From contig JAHCHW010000001.1 of NCBI GenBank assembly GCA_026129525.1, positions 384,001-448,000 of the forward strand: 64,000 bases of DNA, written 5' to 3'. The notes beneath the pieces were generated by a model. It was not told the DNA's origin. It saw only the letters and a program-made list of their open reading frames with translations, and did not search any database. The position numbers and the translations under genes are program-made. This DNA is from Chitinophagales bacterium. GTDB lineage: Bacteria > Bacteroidota > Bacteroidia > Chitinophagales > LD1. The first letter of the stretch is position 1, and the number at the start of each line of letters is the position of its first letter. Positions 1-10,500 of the stretch are shown piece after piece.

Positions 1-345
<345 letters not shown>

Positions 346-600
346 TAAAAGAGTTGATTCCTTTTTCTCAAAATTCAAAAAAGAAATTCTCGAATTGCTT
401 CGAGACAATTATTGTTAGACATATTTACCTGTCTTAGATGCTACTATGTTTCTTTCCAATATTTCAAAGAACTTTACTCAAAACCGAAGTTTTGAAAGTT
501 GCTGTTGAGAAGGCAGTTAAGCCTTTGTATCTTTTTGATTACCACCCTGTTATGGGAGCCTCAACTAATTGTTTCGAAGAACGTTTTTCAAAACGGGACG

Positions 601-633
601 CAAATATATGTTTTTCAATTTCGTATTTCCAAA
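601..633 (-). promoter_or_regulatory. Candidate rRNA promoter P2 (Bacteroidota type)
   Basis: On the minus strand, -33 box TTTG (633-630), 21-bp spacer, -7 box TATATTTG (608-601), a full match to TAnnTTTG. It points at the 16S gene and lies ~255 bp upstream of its mature 5' end. Confidence 0.6.
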
Positions 634-944
634 CTTCGCGTCAAAAATATTTTTGAATTTGTTTGAACCGACTTCTGTAAGGGCGACAATTTCCTAAGCC
701 CGCTTTTGAGGAGCAATAGTTGTTTGACATTATTTACAGAGTTTACCGACTGTAATTTTGCCGGTTGAATCGCCCAGGTGGCATAAGCTCTTGAATACCT
801 GTTTGTTGCGATATGTACCTTGACGGTGGGCTCCGAAAAATCGGAACGCTTTGTTTATGGTTGGAAGCGTAATCGCTACGCTTTTTTGACTTCAAAATCC
901 TTTTCGCTTAACAAAGAACGTTTTCTTATTTTGAAAAGGGAGTG

Positions 945-975
945 CAAATATAGAAGGCTTATTGAAGAAGTGAAA
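945..975 (-). promoter_or_regulatory. Candidate rRNA promoter P1, distal
   Basis: On the minus strand, TTTC (975-972), 19-bp spacer, then -7 box TATATTTG (952-945). The -7 box is identical to that of the proximal promoter, suggesting tandem rRNA promoters ~340 bp apart. Confidence 0.5.
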
Positions 976-1103
976 TGAATTGCGAGAAAAAATTTTGAAT
1001 TTTCTTTTCGAGCATAATTGCGGCAATAAACCGCTCACTAAAAACCCCTCTAAATTTGTTGTAAATCAGTCAATTAACTGATAATGGATGTAGTATGCAT
1101 CAA

Positions 1104-1928
1104 TTAGTCTTTTGCTAAACGAAAGCCAACATCATCGTCTTTGGCATCGGGTGGATACATGTCGCGGTTAGCAACACGGCAGTCCTTCATAGGCCCCCAC
1201 CACGAACCACCGCGCAATACACGGTTGCCATTACCGGTTTCGGGACCTTTGGGGTTGCTTGAAGGGCTTTTGCTGTAGTACTTTTCATCGAACCAATCGG
1301 AACACCATTGCCATACGTTTCCGCTCATATCATACAGTCCCAATTCGTTGGGTTTTTTGGTGCCTACCGGATGGGTATGGTGTGCAATAAGCGTATCAAA
1401 CCATGCAACTTCCATAGCCACGTTACTGCCCGCATACTTATAGCCGTGGCTTTTGTTTCCACCTTTTGCGGCATATTCCCATTCGGCCTCTGTTGGTAGG
1501 CGATAGTTTTGGTGAGAGAGTTGATTGAGTTTGCTGATGAACATTTGAGCATCGTGCCAGCTAACGTAGATAACCGGACAATCCTGACATTCTTTTTTAG
1601 ATGGGTCGGAGCCCATGATAGTTTTCCATTGTTTTTGAGTTACAGGATACTTACCCATGTAAAAAGTATCAACCATTACGGTATGGCGGGGTTTTTCCCA
1701 ATAGTAACAGTCAGTATCTTGTGGGTTTACACAACCCATTGTAAATGTTCCGCCTTCGATAAGCACCATGCGCTCTTCAATTTCCTGAAGAATGGCTTTT
1801 GTTTTTGCATCAAGCGGTTTGTTCTCTTTAACCACCGTTTTGGCTGCCTTACCATGTTGTGTTGATTGTGCATTTAAAAACAAAGTGGCGGCAATGCAAA
1901 GGAGCAGACTACAAAAGAATTGTTTCAT
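1104..1928 (-). CDS. FGE-sulfatase-fold (SUMF1-like) secreted protein
   Basis: 274 residues with a signal peptide (MKQFFCSLLLCIAATLFLNA) and a formylglycine-generating-enzyme/SUMF1 fold from about residue 53 to the end. Family landmarks are visible: VLIEGGTFTMG, the RLPTEAEWEYAAKGG motif, GNVWQWCSDWF, RVLRGGSWW and the terminal VGFRLA. True FGEs use a cysteine pair after the RGGS motif. Here RGGSWWGPMKDC keeps only the second, so sulfatase activation is unlikely. Bacteroidota use this fold widely in envelope proteins, including the T9SS/gliding protein GldK. The start is the only ATG giving a signal peptide. The exact role is unknown. Confidence 0.9.
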   Translation of the reverse strand: MKQFFCSLLLCIAATLFLNAQSTQHGKAAKTVVKENKPLDAKTKAILQEIEERMVLIEGGTFTMGCVNPQDTDCYYWEKPRHTVMVDTFYMGKYPVTQKQWKTIMGSDPSKKECQDCPVIYVSWHDAQMFISKLNQLSHQNYRLPTEAEWEYAAKGGNKSHGYKYAGSNVAMEVAWFDTLIAHHTHPVGTKKPNELGLYDMSGNVWQWCSDWFDEKYYSKSPSSNPKGPETGNGNRVLRGGSWWGPMKDCRVANRDMYPPDAKDDDVGFRLAKD

Positions 1929-2056
1929 AATTGTGATGGTTTTAGGTGTTTATTGTTTCGGGGTTATAGTTTAAAAATCGGTTACGGTTTAAGCAAAAGT
2001 AAAAGCAAACAGGTTGAAAGGTTGCTTGCAGTTAACATGTTGCTGAGCAAACGTCT

Positions 2057-3859
2057 TTATTGCAATACGACTTTGTTGTTAACACTGGCACCGTTTGTGC
2101 CTGCAGTAAGCAGGTAAGTGCCCGGTGGTAATATGGCAGAAAGTTTTATGGCGACTGTCTGGTCAACTCCATCTGTTTCAACCGGAAATATGTTTTCGAA
2201 TACCTGAGCGCCTTTTAAGTCGTATAAGCGAACGGTAATTTCGGACTGCGGATTTTTTACATTGATAAATACGGTGCTTGAAGTGGGGTTAGGATACAAC
2301 TCAAAACTGCCGCCACCTTCGCCAATTTTTGCCTGCACTATGTATGAGTATTCGTATTTCTCATCGTAGTCAATTTGCTTTAGGCGATAGTAGAAGATTC
2401 CGTAACCTGCAGGTGCACGATCTTCGAAAGAGTACAGTTTTGTTTCGGTAGAATTGTTATGCCCGTCAACCCAACCTATTTTGGTAAAGTTTATCCCATC
2501 AATACTTCGCTCTACATCGAAACCGGCATTATTTATTTCGATAGCTGTTGCCCATGAAACTCGAATGCGGTGTTTACCCATAGGGTCGGCTCGTACATAT
2601 AACAGTTTTACTGGTAGCGCTCCGCCCGATTGCGAAAAGCCCATCGCAAAATGTGAAAAGTCGGTATAAGTTCCTCCGGGCACACCGTTACCGTTGTAAC
2701 AACCCATGTTTTTGGTAAAGGTGAGCAGGTCGTTTACATCGGAAACGTTACGTTCAATTTCGGGCATCCAGTCAACAGTTTCCAGCGAGGGGTCATCGCC
2801 ATATTCGGCTTCGTGTTTAAGTACACGCCATGCGCTGTTGCGGTTGGCTTCTTCGCCAAAAGAATTGGGAAAAACTTCCATATCGTACTGGTAGCCTTCG
2901 TTGCTTGATTCGAAACTCCAGTAGCCATGGTTGGAAGCAGTGTGGTCGAACAACAACCACTGCTGCTCGCCACCGTTGCAAGGGTTGGATGGGAAGAAAC
3001 GGTTGTAGCCGTTATTATCCGCTTTACCGGAACAGTCTTCACAGAAATAGGAAATTGTACCTACCGACCCATTGGGGTTAGAAGTTCCGTTGCAGAATTT
3101 TGTTTTAACGCTTCCGTTGCCGGGTACTGCCGAAAAGTTGAGCATAACGGCATTGAATCCTTTATCGGAAGTGCCTACGGGAAAAACATAGCTGGTAGCA
3201 GAAGTAATGTTGCGTTGCAAGCCACCTTCGGAACTTCCGCGTGTGCCTTTTGTTAGAATGAAACCTGTGGAAGGACCACCTTCAATCTCTAAAACAGGAT
3301 AACCGGCTATGGCATCGGGGCTGCCGTTTGTTACATTAAGCAAGTGTTCATTGCCGTCCGTATCGAAAGTTTTGAGCAAGCCCTTTTGATTGTGGTTGGT
3401 AAAAAAATCTTCAGGATTATAGGTGGTAGTAACGGATGCCGAACCGAATGACAGGGAGCCTTCTACCACTACTTCGGTTTGCATTTCAACGGTATCGGAT
3501 GCGTTTATTTTATCAATCACCAAATTGAAAAAACTTGATTCGCCTGCGGTAGAGAAATTGCCTTTTATCAATTGTTTACCTACTCCTACAAATTTTACGG
3601 CTCTTTCTTTTGAAGCAACATCGGTGTGTACTTTAAACTTTGCTCCTTCTTTGTTTTCAATATTGCCTGTAAGTTCAATGGTTCCGTCATTGTAAACGGC
3701 TCCGGAAGAGGTGGTGTTATCGTTTATAATATTTCCCTGCACCATTAACATTGCATGCTTTTGCAGATACAGCTCTCCGCCACGGTTATACAATACATCT
3801 TGTGCATACATGCAACAGGGGTACAGCATTAAAAGGGCAAGTGCATTTTTAAGTTTCAT
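2057..3859 (-). CDS. Large secreted protein with T9SS type A sorting domain
   Basis: 600 residues with an N-terminal signal peptide (MKLKNALALLMLYPCCMYAQ). The middle is beta-rich and Gly/Asn/Ser-rich, with no catalytic motif I recognise. Residues ~418-510 form an Ig/fibronectin-like module (VSWATAIEINNAGFDVERS, then YYRLKQIDYD) usually found just before the sorting domain. The last ~75 residues are a type A T9SS domain (LYPNPTSSTVFINV, then LPPGTYLLTAG, VVLQ end). It is expected to cross the outer membrane by T9SS and be cell-attached or released. It lies ~130 bp upstream of the SUMF1-like gene on the same strand. Confidence 0.85.
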   Translation of the reverse strand: MKLKNALALLMLYPCCMYAQDVLYNRGGELYLQKHAMLMVQGNIINDNTTSSGAVYNDGTIELTGNIENKEGAKFKVHTDVASKERAVKFVGVGKQLIKGNFSTAGESSFFNLVIDKINASDTVEMQTEVVVEGSLSFGSASVTTTYNPEDFFTNHNQKGLLKTFDTDGNEHLLNVTNGSPDAIAGYPVLEIEGGPSTGFILTKGTRGSSEGGLQRNITSATSYVFPVGTSDKGFNAVMLNFSAVPGNGSVKTKFCNGTSNPNGSVGTISYFCEDCSGKADNNGYNRFFPSNPCNGGEQQWLLFDHTASNHGYWSFESSNEGYQYDMEVFPNSFGEEANRNSAWRVLKHEAEYGDDPSLETVDWMPEIERNVSDVNDLLTFTKNMGCYNGNGVPGGTYTDFSHFAMGFSQSGGALPVKLLYVRADPMGKHRIRVSWATAIEINNAGFDVERSIDGINFTKIGWVDGHNNSTETKLYSFEDRAPAGYGIFYYRLKQIDYDEKYEYSYIVQAKIGEGGGSFELYPNPTSSTVFINVKNPQSEITVRLYDLKGAQVFENIFPVETDGVDQTVAIKLSAILPPGTYLLTAGTNGASVNNKVVLQ

Positions 3860-3921
3860 GGTTGGTGTTTTTTCCTTCTACGCTTATGGGCGTTTTAAAA
3901 ACCTTGGTTCACTAACGATTC

Positions 3922-3948
3922 CAAATGTACGGACACAATGTGCCCGCA
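3922..3948 (-). promoter_or_regulatory. Candidate promoter for the T9SS protein gene
   Basis: Minus-strand TACATTTG (3929-3922) matches TAnnTTTG perfectly, ~63 bp upstream of the start codon. The -33 region is poor (only TGTG near the right distance), so this is a tentative call. Confidence 0.4.
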
Positions 3949-4060
3949 CAGCGGTTGTTTACGCATATAAATCGGTTAGGTTTCAGTTACTTGTATTTTA
4001 TTGTTGACAGGCAGGGTTGTTAGTTAGTTCGACACTGAGCGTATTAAGAAGTGGAATTAA

Positions 4061-4092
4061 CTAACCACTAAGGGCATTAAGCACATTAAGTA
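4061..4092. repeat. Short intergenic direct repeat (CATTAAG units)
   Basis: A small run of near-repeats reading CACTAAGGG, CATTAAG, CACATTAAG. It lies in the 515-base gene-free gap 3860-4374. Apart from the promoter, this repeat, the terminator and the palindromic remnant listed separately, I see nothing else in that gap. Confidence 0.4.
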
Positions 4093-4227
4093 GAGATGTT
4101 GACTAATTAGTTGGCAAACTTAAAGTTTGAAGGAGAGAGAGTGCGTTAAGCAGATTTTTCTGAATCGCTTGTACGCAGGCACGCGCGTGGCAGAAAGGTT
4201 AGGAGCAGGGCTAGGCAGGATGACGCC

Positions 4228-4257
4228 AAAAAAAATCCCGCCTGTTACAGTGGGATT
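4228..4257 (-). terminator. Rho-independent terminator of the SprB-repeat gene
   Basis: Stem AATCCCGC (4234-4241) / GTGGGATT (4250-4257) with one G:U pair and an 8-nt loop. An A-run on its left side (4228-4235) becomes a U-run in the minus-strand transcript. It lies ~120 bp past the stop codon of the gene ending at 4375. Confidence 0.65.
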
Positions 4258-4305
4258 GATAAGGTATAAGATTGGAACTCTTTGGAAATTGTACCGTTTC
4301 TAATT

Positions 4306-4341
4306 GCCTCCCTCTGAATCTCTCTCCAAAGGGAGACAAGT
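4306..4341. repeat. Degenerate copy of the CTCTCC-AAAG-GGAGA palindromic element
   Basis: Reads CCTCCCTCTGAATCTCTCTC then CAAAGGGAGACAAG. The CTCTCCAAAGGGAGA core resembles the palindromes found inside mfd (CCCTCTCCAAAGGAGAGGG at 17163-17181). It sits between the terminator and the stop codon of the SprB-repeat gene. Confidence 0.5.
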
Positions 4342-4374
4342 GGAACAATTTCCGAAGAAGCATATTACGGTTTG

Positions 4375-7350
4375 CTATCGGATAAGTGTTGCGGCTCCGC
4401 GCTCGGTGGCTTTAACTCCGTTGAGGTATGTTACGTTGTACACATATACATAGGTGCCCATGGGTTGCTGAATGCCTTTGTACACGCCATCCCAACCATC
4501 GCCTGGGAGCATGTTGGTGTTGCTGTAAACGAGTTCGCCCCAGCGGTTGTAAACGAAAAATTCGAGCTTTTGCACGTTACGCATAATGGCTACAAGGCGG
4601 TCGTTAATGTTATCGCCATTGGGGGTAAAGGCGGTTGGCACGAGTACCACAAATTTATCGGAGGTGCAGGTTTCGGGGTCAACGAGCGGGTCGGAGAGGG
4701 TAGCCTGCCCTGCAGTGGTACAGCCGTTGGCATCGGTAACGGTTACGCTGTAAACGCCTTTTTCCAATTGTTCAATAAATGCTGCCGAGCCGGAGTTGCC
4801 GTTGCTCCACGCATAGGTAAATGGCGACTGCCCGCCTGTAGTACTTGCAGCTACTGCTCCGGTGGCATCGCCAATACAATTCGGATTAATGCCAATGGGT
4901 GTAACCACAAAAGGCTCTGCGGCATTTACGCCAATGGAGCCGGTTTCGGTGCAGTTGTTGGCATCGGTAACGGTAACGGTATAGCTGCCACTGCCTACTG
5001 TTGGGTTTTGTTGGGTAGAAGTAAAGCCGCCTGTTCCGCTCCAGTTGTAAGCAAACGGAGCTGTGCCGCCTGTAACGGTGGTGGCAATAGAGCCGTTGCC
5101 CTGGTCGGCACAAAGAGGCTCGCTGGCAGTTAATGCGATATTGATTTTGGCAGGTTCGGTGATGGTGCCTGTAAGAATAGTATCGCAGCCGTTAGCATCG
5201 TCAATAATTACGGTAAATGGTCCGCCATGTAAACCGGTGGTGGAGGGAGTAGTGTTGAAGTTACTCCAGAAATAGGTGTAAGGAGCAGTGGCTCCGCTAA
5301 CCGTTACCGAAGCGGCACCGTTGGTAGCACCGTAGCAACTGAGGTTGGTGCTGGTTAATGTAACATTAAAAGGGGTTGGTTGATTAAGCGTAGCGGTAGA
5401 GGTAACCGTGCAGTTGTTGGCATCGGAAACGGTAACGGTATGTGTTCCGGCAACTACATTATTCAGGTTTTGTGTAGTGGCGTTAGTTGGAGCCGACCAC
5501 AAATAGGAGTAAGGCTGCACGCCACCATTAACCGTAATGTTTACAATACCGGTGCTTGAACCATTGCAACGAGGGTCGAAGGTAAACGACACCGCGGAGG
5601 TAAGTAGCGAAGGCTCGGTGATGGTGTAGCTGTCGCCCACTGTACAGCCTATGTTATCGGTTAGGGTAAGACTGTATGTTCCGGGAGCAAGGTTGGGGTT
5701 ATCGAGCGTGTTTACGCTGTTGCTCCATGCATAGGTGTAAGGTGTTTGCCCACCGGTTGCCGATAAGTAAACACCACCGTTAGCTGCACCGAAGCACTGC
5801 ACATTTTTGAGGCTATCAACCGTAATAATTACGGTAGTGGTGTTTGGAACAATGGCATTGGCAGTAACCGTACAGCTTTTGGCATCGGTAACGGTTACAA
5901 TGTAGTTTCCTGCACAAAGGAAGGTGGCGTTTTGCAGTTGTTGGGGAGGAAGTGAATTCCATGCGTAAGAATAAGGTGTTGTTCCGCCCTGTGCGGTTAC
6001 GGTAGCGGAGCCATCGCAGGCACCACCGCAGGTAACAGGGTTGCCGGTGGCGGAAGCCGTTAACTGCGAAGGAACATTTATTTGTACCGAAGCTGTTGCC
6101 TGACACCCTTTGGCATCGGTAACTGAAACGGTGTAGGTTCCACCGCTAAGCCCTGATAGAGAGTTGCCGGAGGCCCCATTGCTCCATGCATACGTATAAG
6201 GAGGTAATCCACCCTGTACGTTTACGGTAATTTGCCCATCGCTTCCGCCAAAGCATGAAACATCTTGCGCGTTAAGCGTAGCAGAAAAAACAAAGTTGGG
6301 GTTATCGGTAACCGAAAGAGTGAAGGTTCCCATTTCACCGGCAGTTTTTCCATCTACCACCAAATAGTAATCGCCCGCCTGACAAATAGAGTAAGCTAAG
6401 GTAGATTGAGTTCCGCAGCCGTCATCGTTGGCAGTATCGGCAACGGTGACACCGCATGAGGAATACAAGTAAAGATAGCTGTCGAACTGAGCACCGGTTA
6501 CTCCGCAAAGCGAAGCGGTAATACCAATAGGTCCGTTGGCGTGGAATTTGTACCACACATCGTTTCCGGGCGATGCAGCATGAGTGTTGGAATAACATTC
6601 GTTGCTGTTGAAGTGAGTAAGTGTTCCACCGGTGTTTATGGTTCCCAAATCAATGGGGTCGGAGCAGGATGTTCCTTTAGTGTAGCGCCAGTACGATTCA
6701 ATTCCCGGGCGCCAGTCGGTGCCGCAGGTTCCTGTTACATAGCCGTGAGAGTACCATTGGCAAGGAGGACCCAAGCGGTAATTCATTTGGGTTTTGAATG
6801 AAGTGGAATTGCATTGCTTATCATCGCCTTCTGTAAGCCCGATGCAAGCCCCAAAAAGTCCAAATCCGCAGCAGGTAGGGGCATCGTAGGTGCAAACCTG
6901 ACCACTGTTGCAAAAGCAGGCACCAATTATGCCTATACAGAGTTGGTCGGAGGAGTTATCGTCTTCAAATGCTTCTACCCTTAAATTAAAATACTGGGGT
7001 ACCGTTGGTGTAGGATAGGAATAATTAAAAATGGTTTCGTTGATAAGCGGAGTAGGACCGGGTAAGCCTACGGGACCGCCTGTCCCCATGTTAAATACGT
7101 GGCAGGTGCCGCCTTGCCAACCCAAACCACTTACATTTTGGTTGTCTTGTGCCCATACTTTCATTACTACCTCATCGGGTCCGAAACCTACACCCAATAC
7201 GGAAACATCGGTTTCGTTAAAGCCGACCATCATATCTTTAAAACGAACCTGAAGTTGAATGGGGCCATCGGTATAGGTTTGGGCAAACACAGGGTCGCCT
7301 ACGGAAAAAAGTGCAAGAGCGATACAAAGGCAGGAGTATAGTTTCTTCAT
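4375..7350 (-). CDS. SprB-repeat adhesin-like protein with T9SS type B sorting domain
   Basis: 991 residues from the ATG at 7350. An upstream in-frame ATG at 7467 would put 39 residues before the signal peptide (MKKLYSCLCIALALFSVG...FAQ) and is rejected. The N-terminal part is Cys-rich, followed by a pre-peptidase-like domain (CSDPIDLGTINTGG...DVWYKF...DYYLVVDG). Then come seven SprB-type repeats of ~75 residues, each with a pattern like C.G...G...V...GG..PYTYAWSN followed by G.YTVTVTDA.GC. The last ~90 residues are a CHU_C/gliding-motility type B domain (VPTAFTPNGDNINDRL, FFVYNRWGELVY, DGWDGVYKG). This architecture suits a long surface adhesin exported by T9SS, similar in kind to SprB. Ligand unknown. 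Confidence 0.92.
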   Translation of the reverse strand: MKKLYSCLCIALALFSVGDPVFAQTYTDGPIQLQVRFKDMMVGFNETDVSVLGVGFGPDEVVMKVWAQDNQNVSGLGWQGGTCHVFNMGTGGPVGLPGPTPLINETIFNYSYPTPTVPQYFNLRVEAFEDDNSSDQLCIGIIGACFCNSGQVCTYDAPTCCGFGLFGACIGLTEGDDKQCNSTSFKTQMNYRLGPPCQWYSHGYVTGTCGTDWRPGIESYWRYTKGTSCSDPIDLGTINTGGTLTHFNSNECYSNTHAASPGNDVWYKFHANGPIGITASLCGVTGAQFDSYLYLYSSCGVTVADTANDDGCGTQSTLAYSICQAGDYYLVVDGKTAGEMGTFTLSVTDNPNFVFSATLNAQDVSCFGGSDGQITVNVQGGLPPYTYAWSNGASGNSLSGLSGGTYTVSVTDAKGCQATASVQINVPSQLTASATGNPVTCGGACDGSATVTAQGGTTPYSYAWNSLPPQQLQNATFLCAGNYIVTVTDAKSCTVTANAIVPNTTTVIITVDSLKNVQCFGAANGGVYLSATGGQTPYTYAWSNSVNTLDNPNLAPGTYSLTLTDNIGCTVGDSYTITEPSLLTSAVSFTFDPRCNGSSTGIVNITVNGGVQPYSYLWSAPTNATTQNLNNVVAGTHTVTVSDANNCTVTSTATLNQPTPFNVTLTSTNLSCYGATNGAASVTVSGATAPYTYFWSNFNTTPSTTGLHGGPFTVIIDDANGCDTILTGTITEPAKINIALTASEPLCADQGNGSIATTVTGGTAPFAYNWSGTGGFTSTQQNPTVGSGSYTVTVTDANNCTETGSIGVNAAEPFVVTPIGINPNCIGDATGAVAASTTGGQSPFTYAWSNGNSGSAAFIEQLEKGVYSVTVTDANGCTTAGQATLSDPLVDPETCTSDKFVVLVPTAFTPNGDNINDRLVAIMRNVQKLEFFVYNRWGELVYSNTNMLPGDGWDGVYKGIQQPMGTYVYVYNVTYLNGVKATERGAATLIR

Positions 7351-7509
7351 AATTGAACACAAATTGGTGATGCTAAGGTATAATTGATTGCCAAAATCGT
7401 GTATTCGGTTGCAAGTGCAAAAAAAGGAGCAGTTTTTTTTCGCAGTAAAGTTCGTTTCACTATTCAAAAACTATTCGCTAACATTACTCGCTTTTTTTGC
7501 AAACCACTA

Positions 7510-7538
7510 TTGAACAACAACCATTATCCCTAAATTTT
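7510..7538 (+). promoter_or_regulatory. Candidate promoter of the CocE/NonD hydrolase gene
   Basis: TTG (7510-7512), 18-bp spacer, TAAATTTT (7531-7538; 7 of 8 to TAnnTTTG counting the two free positions). It ends 14 bp before the start codon, so the leader would be very short. Confidence 0.4.
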
Positions 7539-7552
7539 TCAAAGCATTCTTT

Positions 7553-10500
7553 ATGAACAAAATCTACACACTTGCTGTTATCTTTTGCCTGTCGTTTTCA
7601 CTGGCATCTGCTCAAGTTCCCAATGGTCAGTTAGACGACATTAAGGAGTTTAGCACCAAGATTACGGTGCCGTTGGTAATGCCCGATGGCGTAAAACTGA
7701 TGACGGATGTATATGTACCACGTACCCGCGATTCGCTGCGCGTTTCGTTAGGGACACTAAACCTGGGAATTGCCACTATTGAAACCGACACGCTGACATT
7801 TATTCCGTATGGCGAGCAGTTATTGTTTTACGATTCGTTGAACGGACAGCCTAATCCGAACCCGTATCAGTTGCCTTCTGTTTTTACCAGAACTCCGTAC
7901 GACAAAGGAAGTTGGAATGAGGGCGGCTCAATTTTTCCTATACTCGGTTACAACTACATAATGCAGGATATGAGGGGGCGTTATTCTTCGGAAGGGGTTT
8001 ATTTTCCGATGTACTCCGACAGTTGGAATAAGAATGCCTACCATCCCGGGCAAGGGCATGTGTTGGATTATTTGCCGCCAACCGACCCGAAACATTCTAA
8101 TAAACACGAAGATGGCTATGAGTCTGTAAAAATTCTCTTACAGCTTGATTCGGCTTATGGTGCCATGGTTGGTTCAAATGAGTTAGCGGAATACTACAAA
8201 GGACTGCCGCATACCAATACAAAAGTTAGTGAGCACATAGGCATGTTTGGAGCATCGGCTTTGGGAAATACCCAATTACAGTTGGGTGCGGCTCACCGCA
8301 TTCCTGATTCGATTCCCGGATTAAAATGCTTAATGCCCATTGTGGCTACTATTGAACACTATATTTCAACCGGATATAACAATGGTGTTTTCCGCGACAG
8401 AATTGTAACCGGTTGGCTTAAAGGACAAATTTTTGACACGGAAGATGATTTGATTCCGATTGATAATGACAAACAGAATTCTATTCACACTTCGTTTGAT
8501 TACGACCTGCCCAAAACCATTACCCTTAACGGCATTACCAGAGAATATCAGCAAAACAAATTTGAAGCAGCTAATATTTCAATTGACCACTTTACCGCTA
8601 TGCGGTATAACTTCCCTAATGGCGATTTAAGCCCCGCAGGATTTTATCCAAACTCGGTTGGTCGCCCGGGCATGGATGCCAAAGTGGCGTATGTGAATCA
8701 GGATGGAGAATCGGTTGACCCGGTTACGCAACTTCCGCTGCCGAATCTTACTTACAGCCGTTATACGAACTTAGACGTGCCGGTAATGCATATAACCGGC
8801 TGGTGGGATATTTTTACTGAAGGGCAAATAAACACACACAACTTTACCGTTGATGCACTTACCGGCAAAAACAAAAGTTTACAGAAGAGTGTAATTGGCC
8901 CATGGGCACACCAAACCATTGCTTCACGCAAAAGCGGTGACCGTATTTATCCTAAAAACGTAACTGAAGTAACCAAGTTTGATCTTGCCGATTTCGACAT
9001 TCAGGATATACCGCTCAACGATGTGGTAAAATCTGATTTGGTTACCTGGTTCCGCTATAATCTCAATTACCAGCCAGGGCATGTATTGGGCGAGCCTAAG
9101 TTTATTATACGCGAAAGCCAAAACTGGCAGAAGCTGAATAAGAACGCTACTATTTTCGGAGACATTTTGGTGCGTATTCCATCGCAAGATTTTATTGTTC
9201 CATATGCTGATATGATTAACTTTTTGGGCGGCAAAGGGGGCTTGAGCGGTTTGAAAATTGAAGTAAAGAACAATGTGTTTGGGCAGTTTGAAACTACACA
9301 GGCGGTTCCGAATGTAGGCACTATTCTTCCGAACTTCGGAGGTGAGCCTTTAAGCGAAATACCACGTGTTAACTATGAAACAGATGTGCCTGCTTTCAGA
9401 TTTTATGTGCCGGGCTGTGATTCTGCTGCCGATGCGCTGGCAGGTTACCCCGACAATCATAAGGTAGGAAACTTTTGGTTAGGTACCGAAACATTCCCCG
9501 CTACCGAACACATGGAATGGAAGAAAATGTACATGCACCAAAACGGCTCATTAAATTACTCCGCACCTGCTCAAGACGAAGGCTACAAAATGTATGTACA
9601 CGATCCGGACGATCCTATTTTAACCGTAGGTGGTGCCAACATGATTGTTCGCTCGCCCGATGGCACACGCAATTCGCAAAGCCAAATGGAAATTACCGAC
9701 CCCACCAATGCACCATACACCATGGACAGAGAAGGGGTAATACAATTCAACAGCGACCCGATTGCCGTAGGCGATTCGTTTACCATTGTTGGTTTTCCGG
9801 TTTGTACGCTCTATGCTAAATCGAACCCTGCCGGTGTTACCAGCGGACCAACCGATGCCGAGTTCCACGTAAGGCTTTGCGATGTATGGCCCGATGGACG
9901 TGTATATTTTGTGCAGGACGGCTGTGTGGGAGCACGCGGACGCGACTATGCCAGAGCATTGGTTGACGAAATGGGAGTGCCCGGAGCAGCTACTTACGGC
10001 AATGGTGTAGAGGAAAAGGCAGATACCGAAATTCCTTTCACTAACATTGAAACCGGACAGATATACGAGTATGTATTTAAGATGTGGCCTATTGCTTATT
10101 CATGGGCGCCTGGTCACCGAATCAGAGTGCTGATTTCATCTTCAAACTACACCCGCTATCAGGTGAACCCGAGTGTTCCTTTGAATGATGGTGAGTTTTT
10201 CCGCAGAAAGCCGGGCGATGGTCAGTTTTATTATTTCCAAGGTCAGCAAATGTTTCCGCGCTCTGCAGTGCAACGTGTTCATTTTTCGCCCGACCACCCC
10301 AGCAGCATCAACTTCCCTACGTTTAATACCCAACACACCTACAATACTGTAGAACCGGTGGCTTACGAGCCTTCGTTTGATGCTTCGGTATTTCCGAACC
10401 CCGCTTCGGATAATACACAGATTTTTGTGAACAAACCGGGCGACCATGAAGTGGTTATTACCGATGTAGCAGGAAGAAGAGTATTTACCGGACGGTTTGA

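Larger units (their letters stand above)
346..1103 (-). other. 16S rRNA leader and upstream region, no gene
   Basis: About 750 bases without a credible gene. Open frames here are short, on the wrong strand for the promoters, and resemble no known protein. The stretch holds two candidate promoters facing the 16S gene (601-633 and 945-975). The 346-600 part would be the transcribed leader that is trimmed during 16S maturation. I see no tRNA. Confidence 0.7.

Noticed and set aside
4372..5133. 253-aa plus-strand open frame opposite the SprB-repeat gene
   Set aside because: Shadow of the repetitive, GC-skewed coding strand of the minus-strand gene, which has clear domains and a signal peptide.
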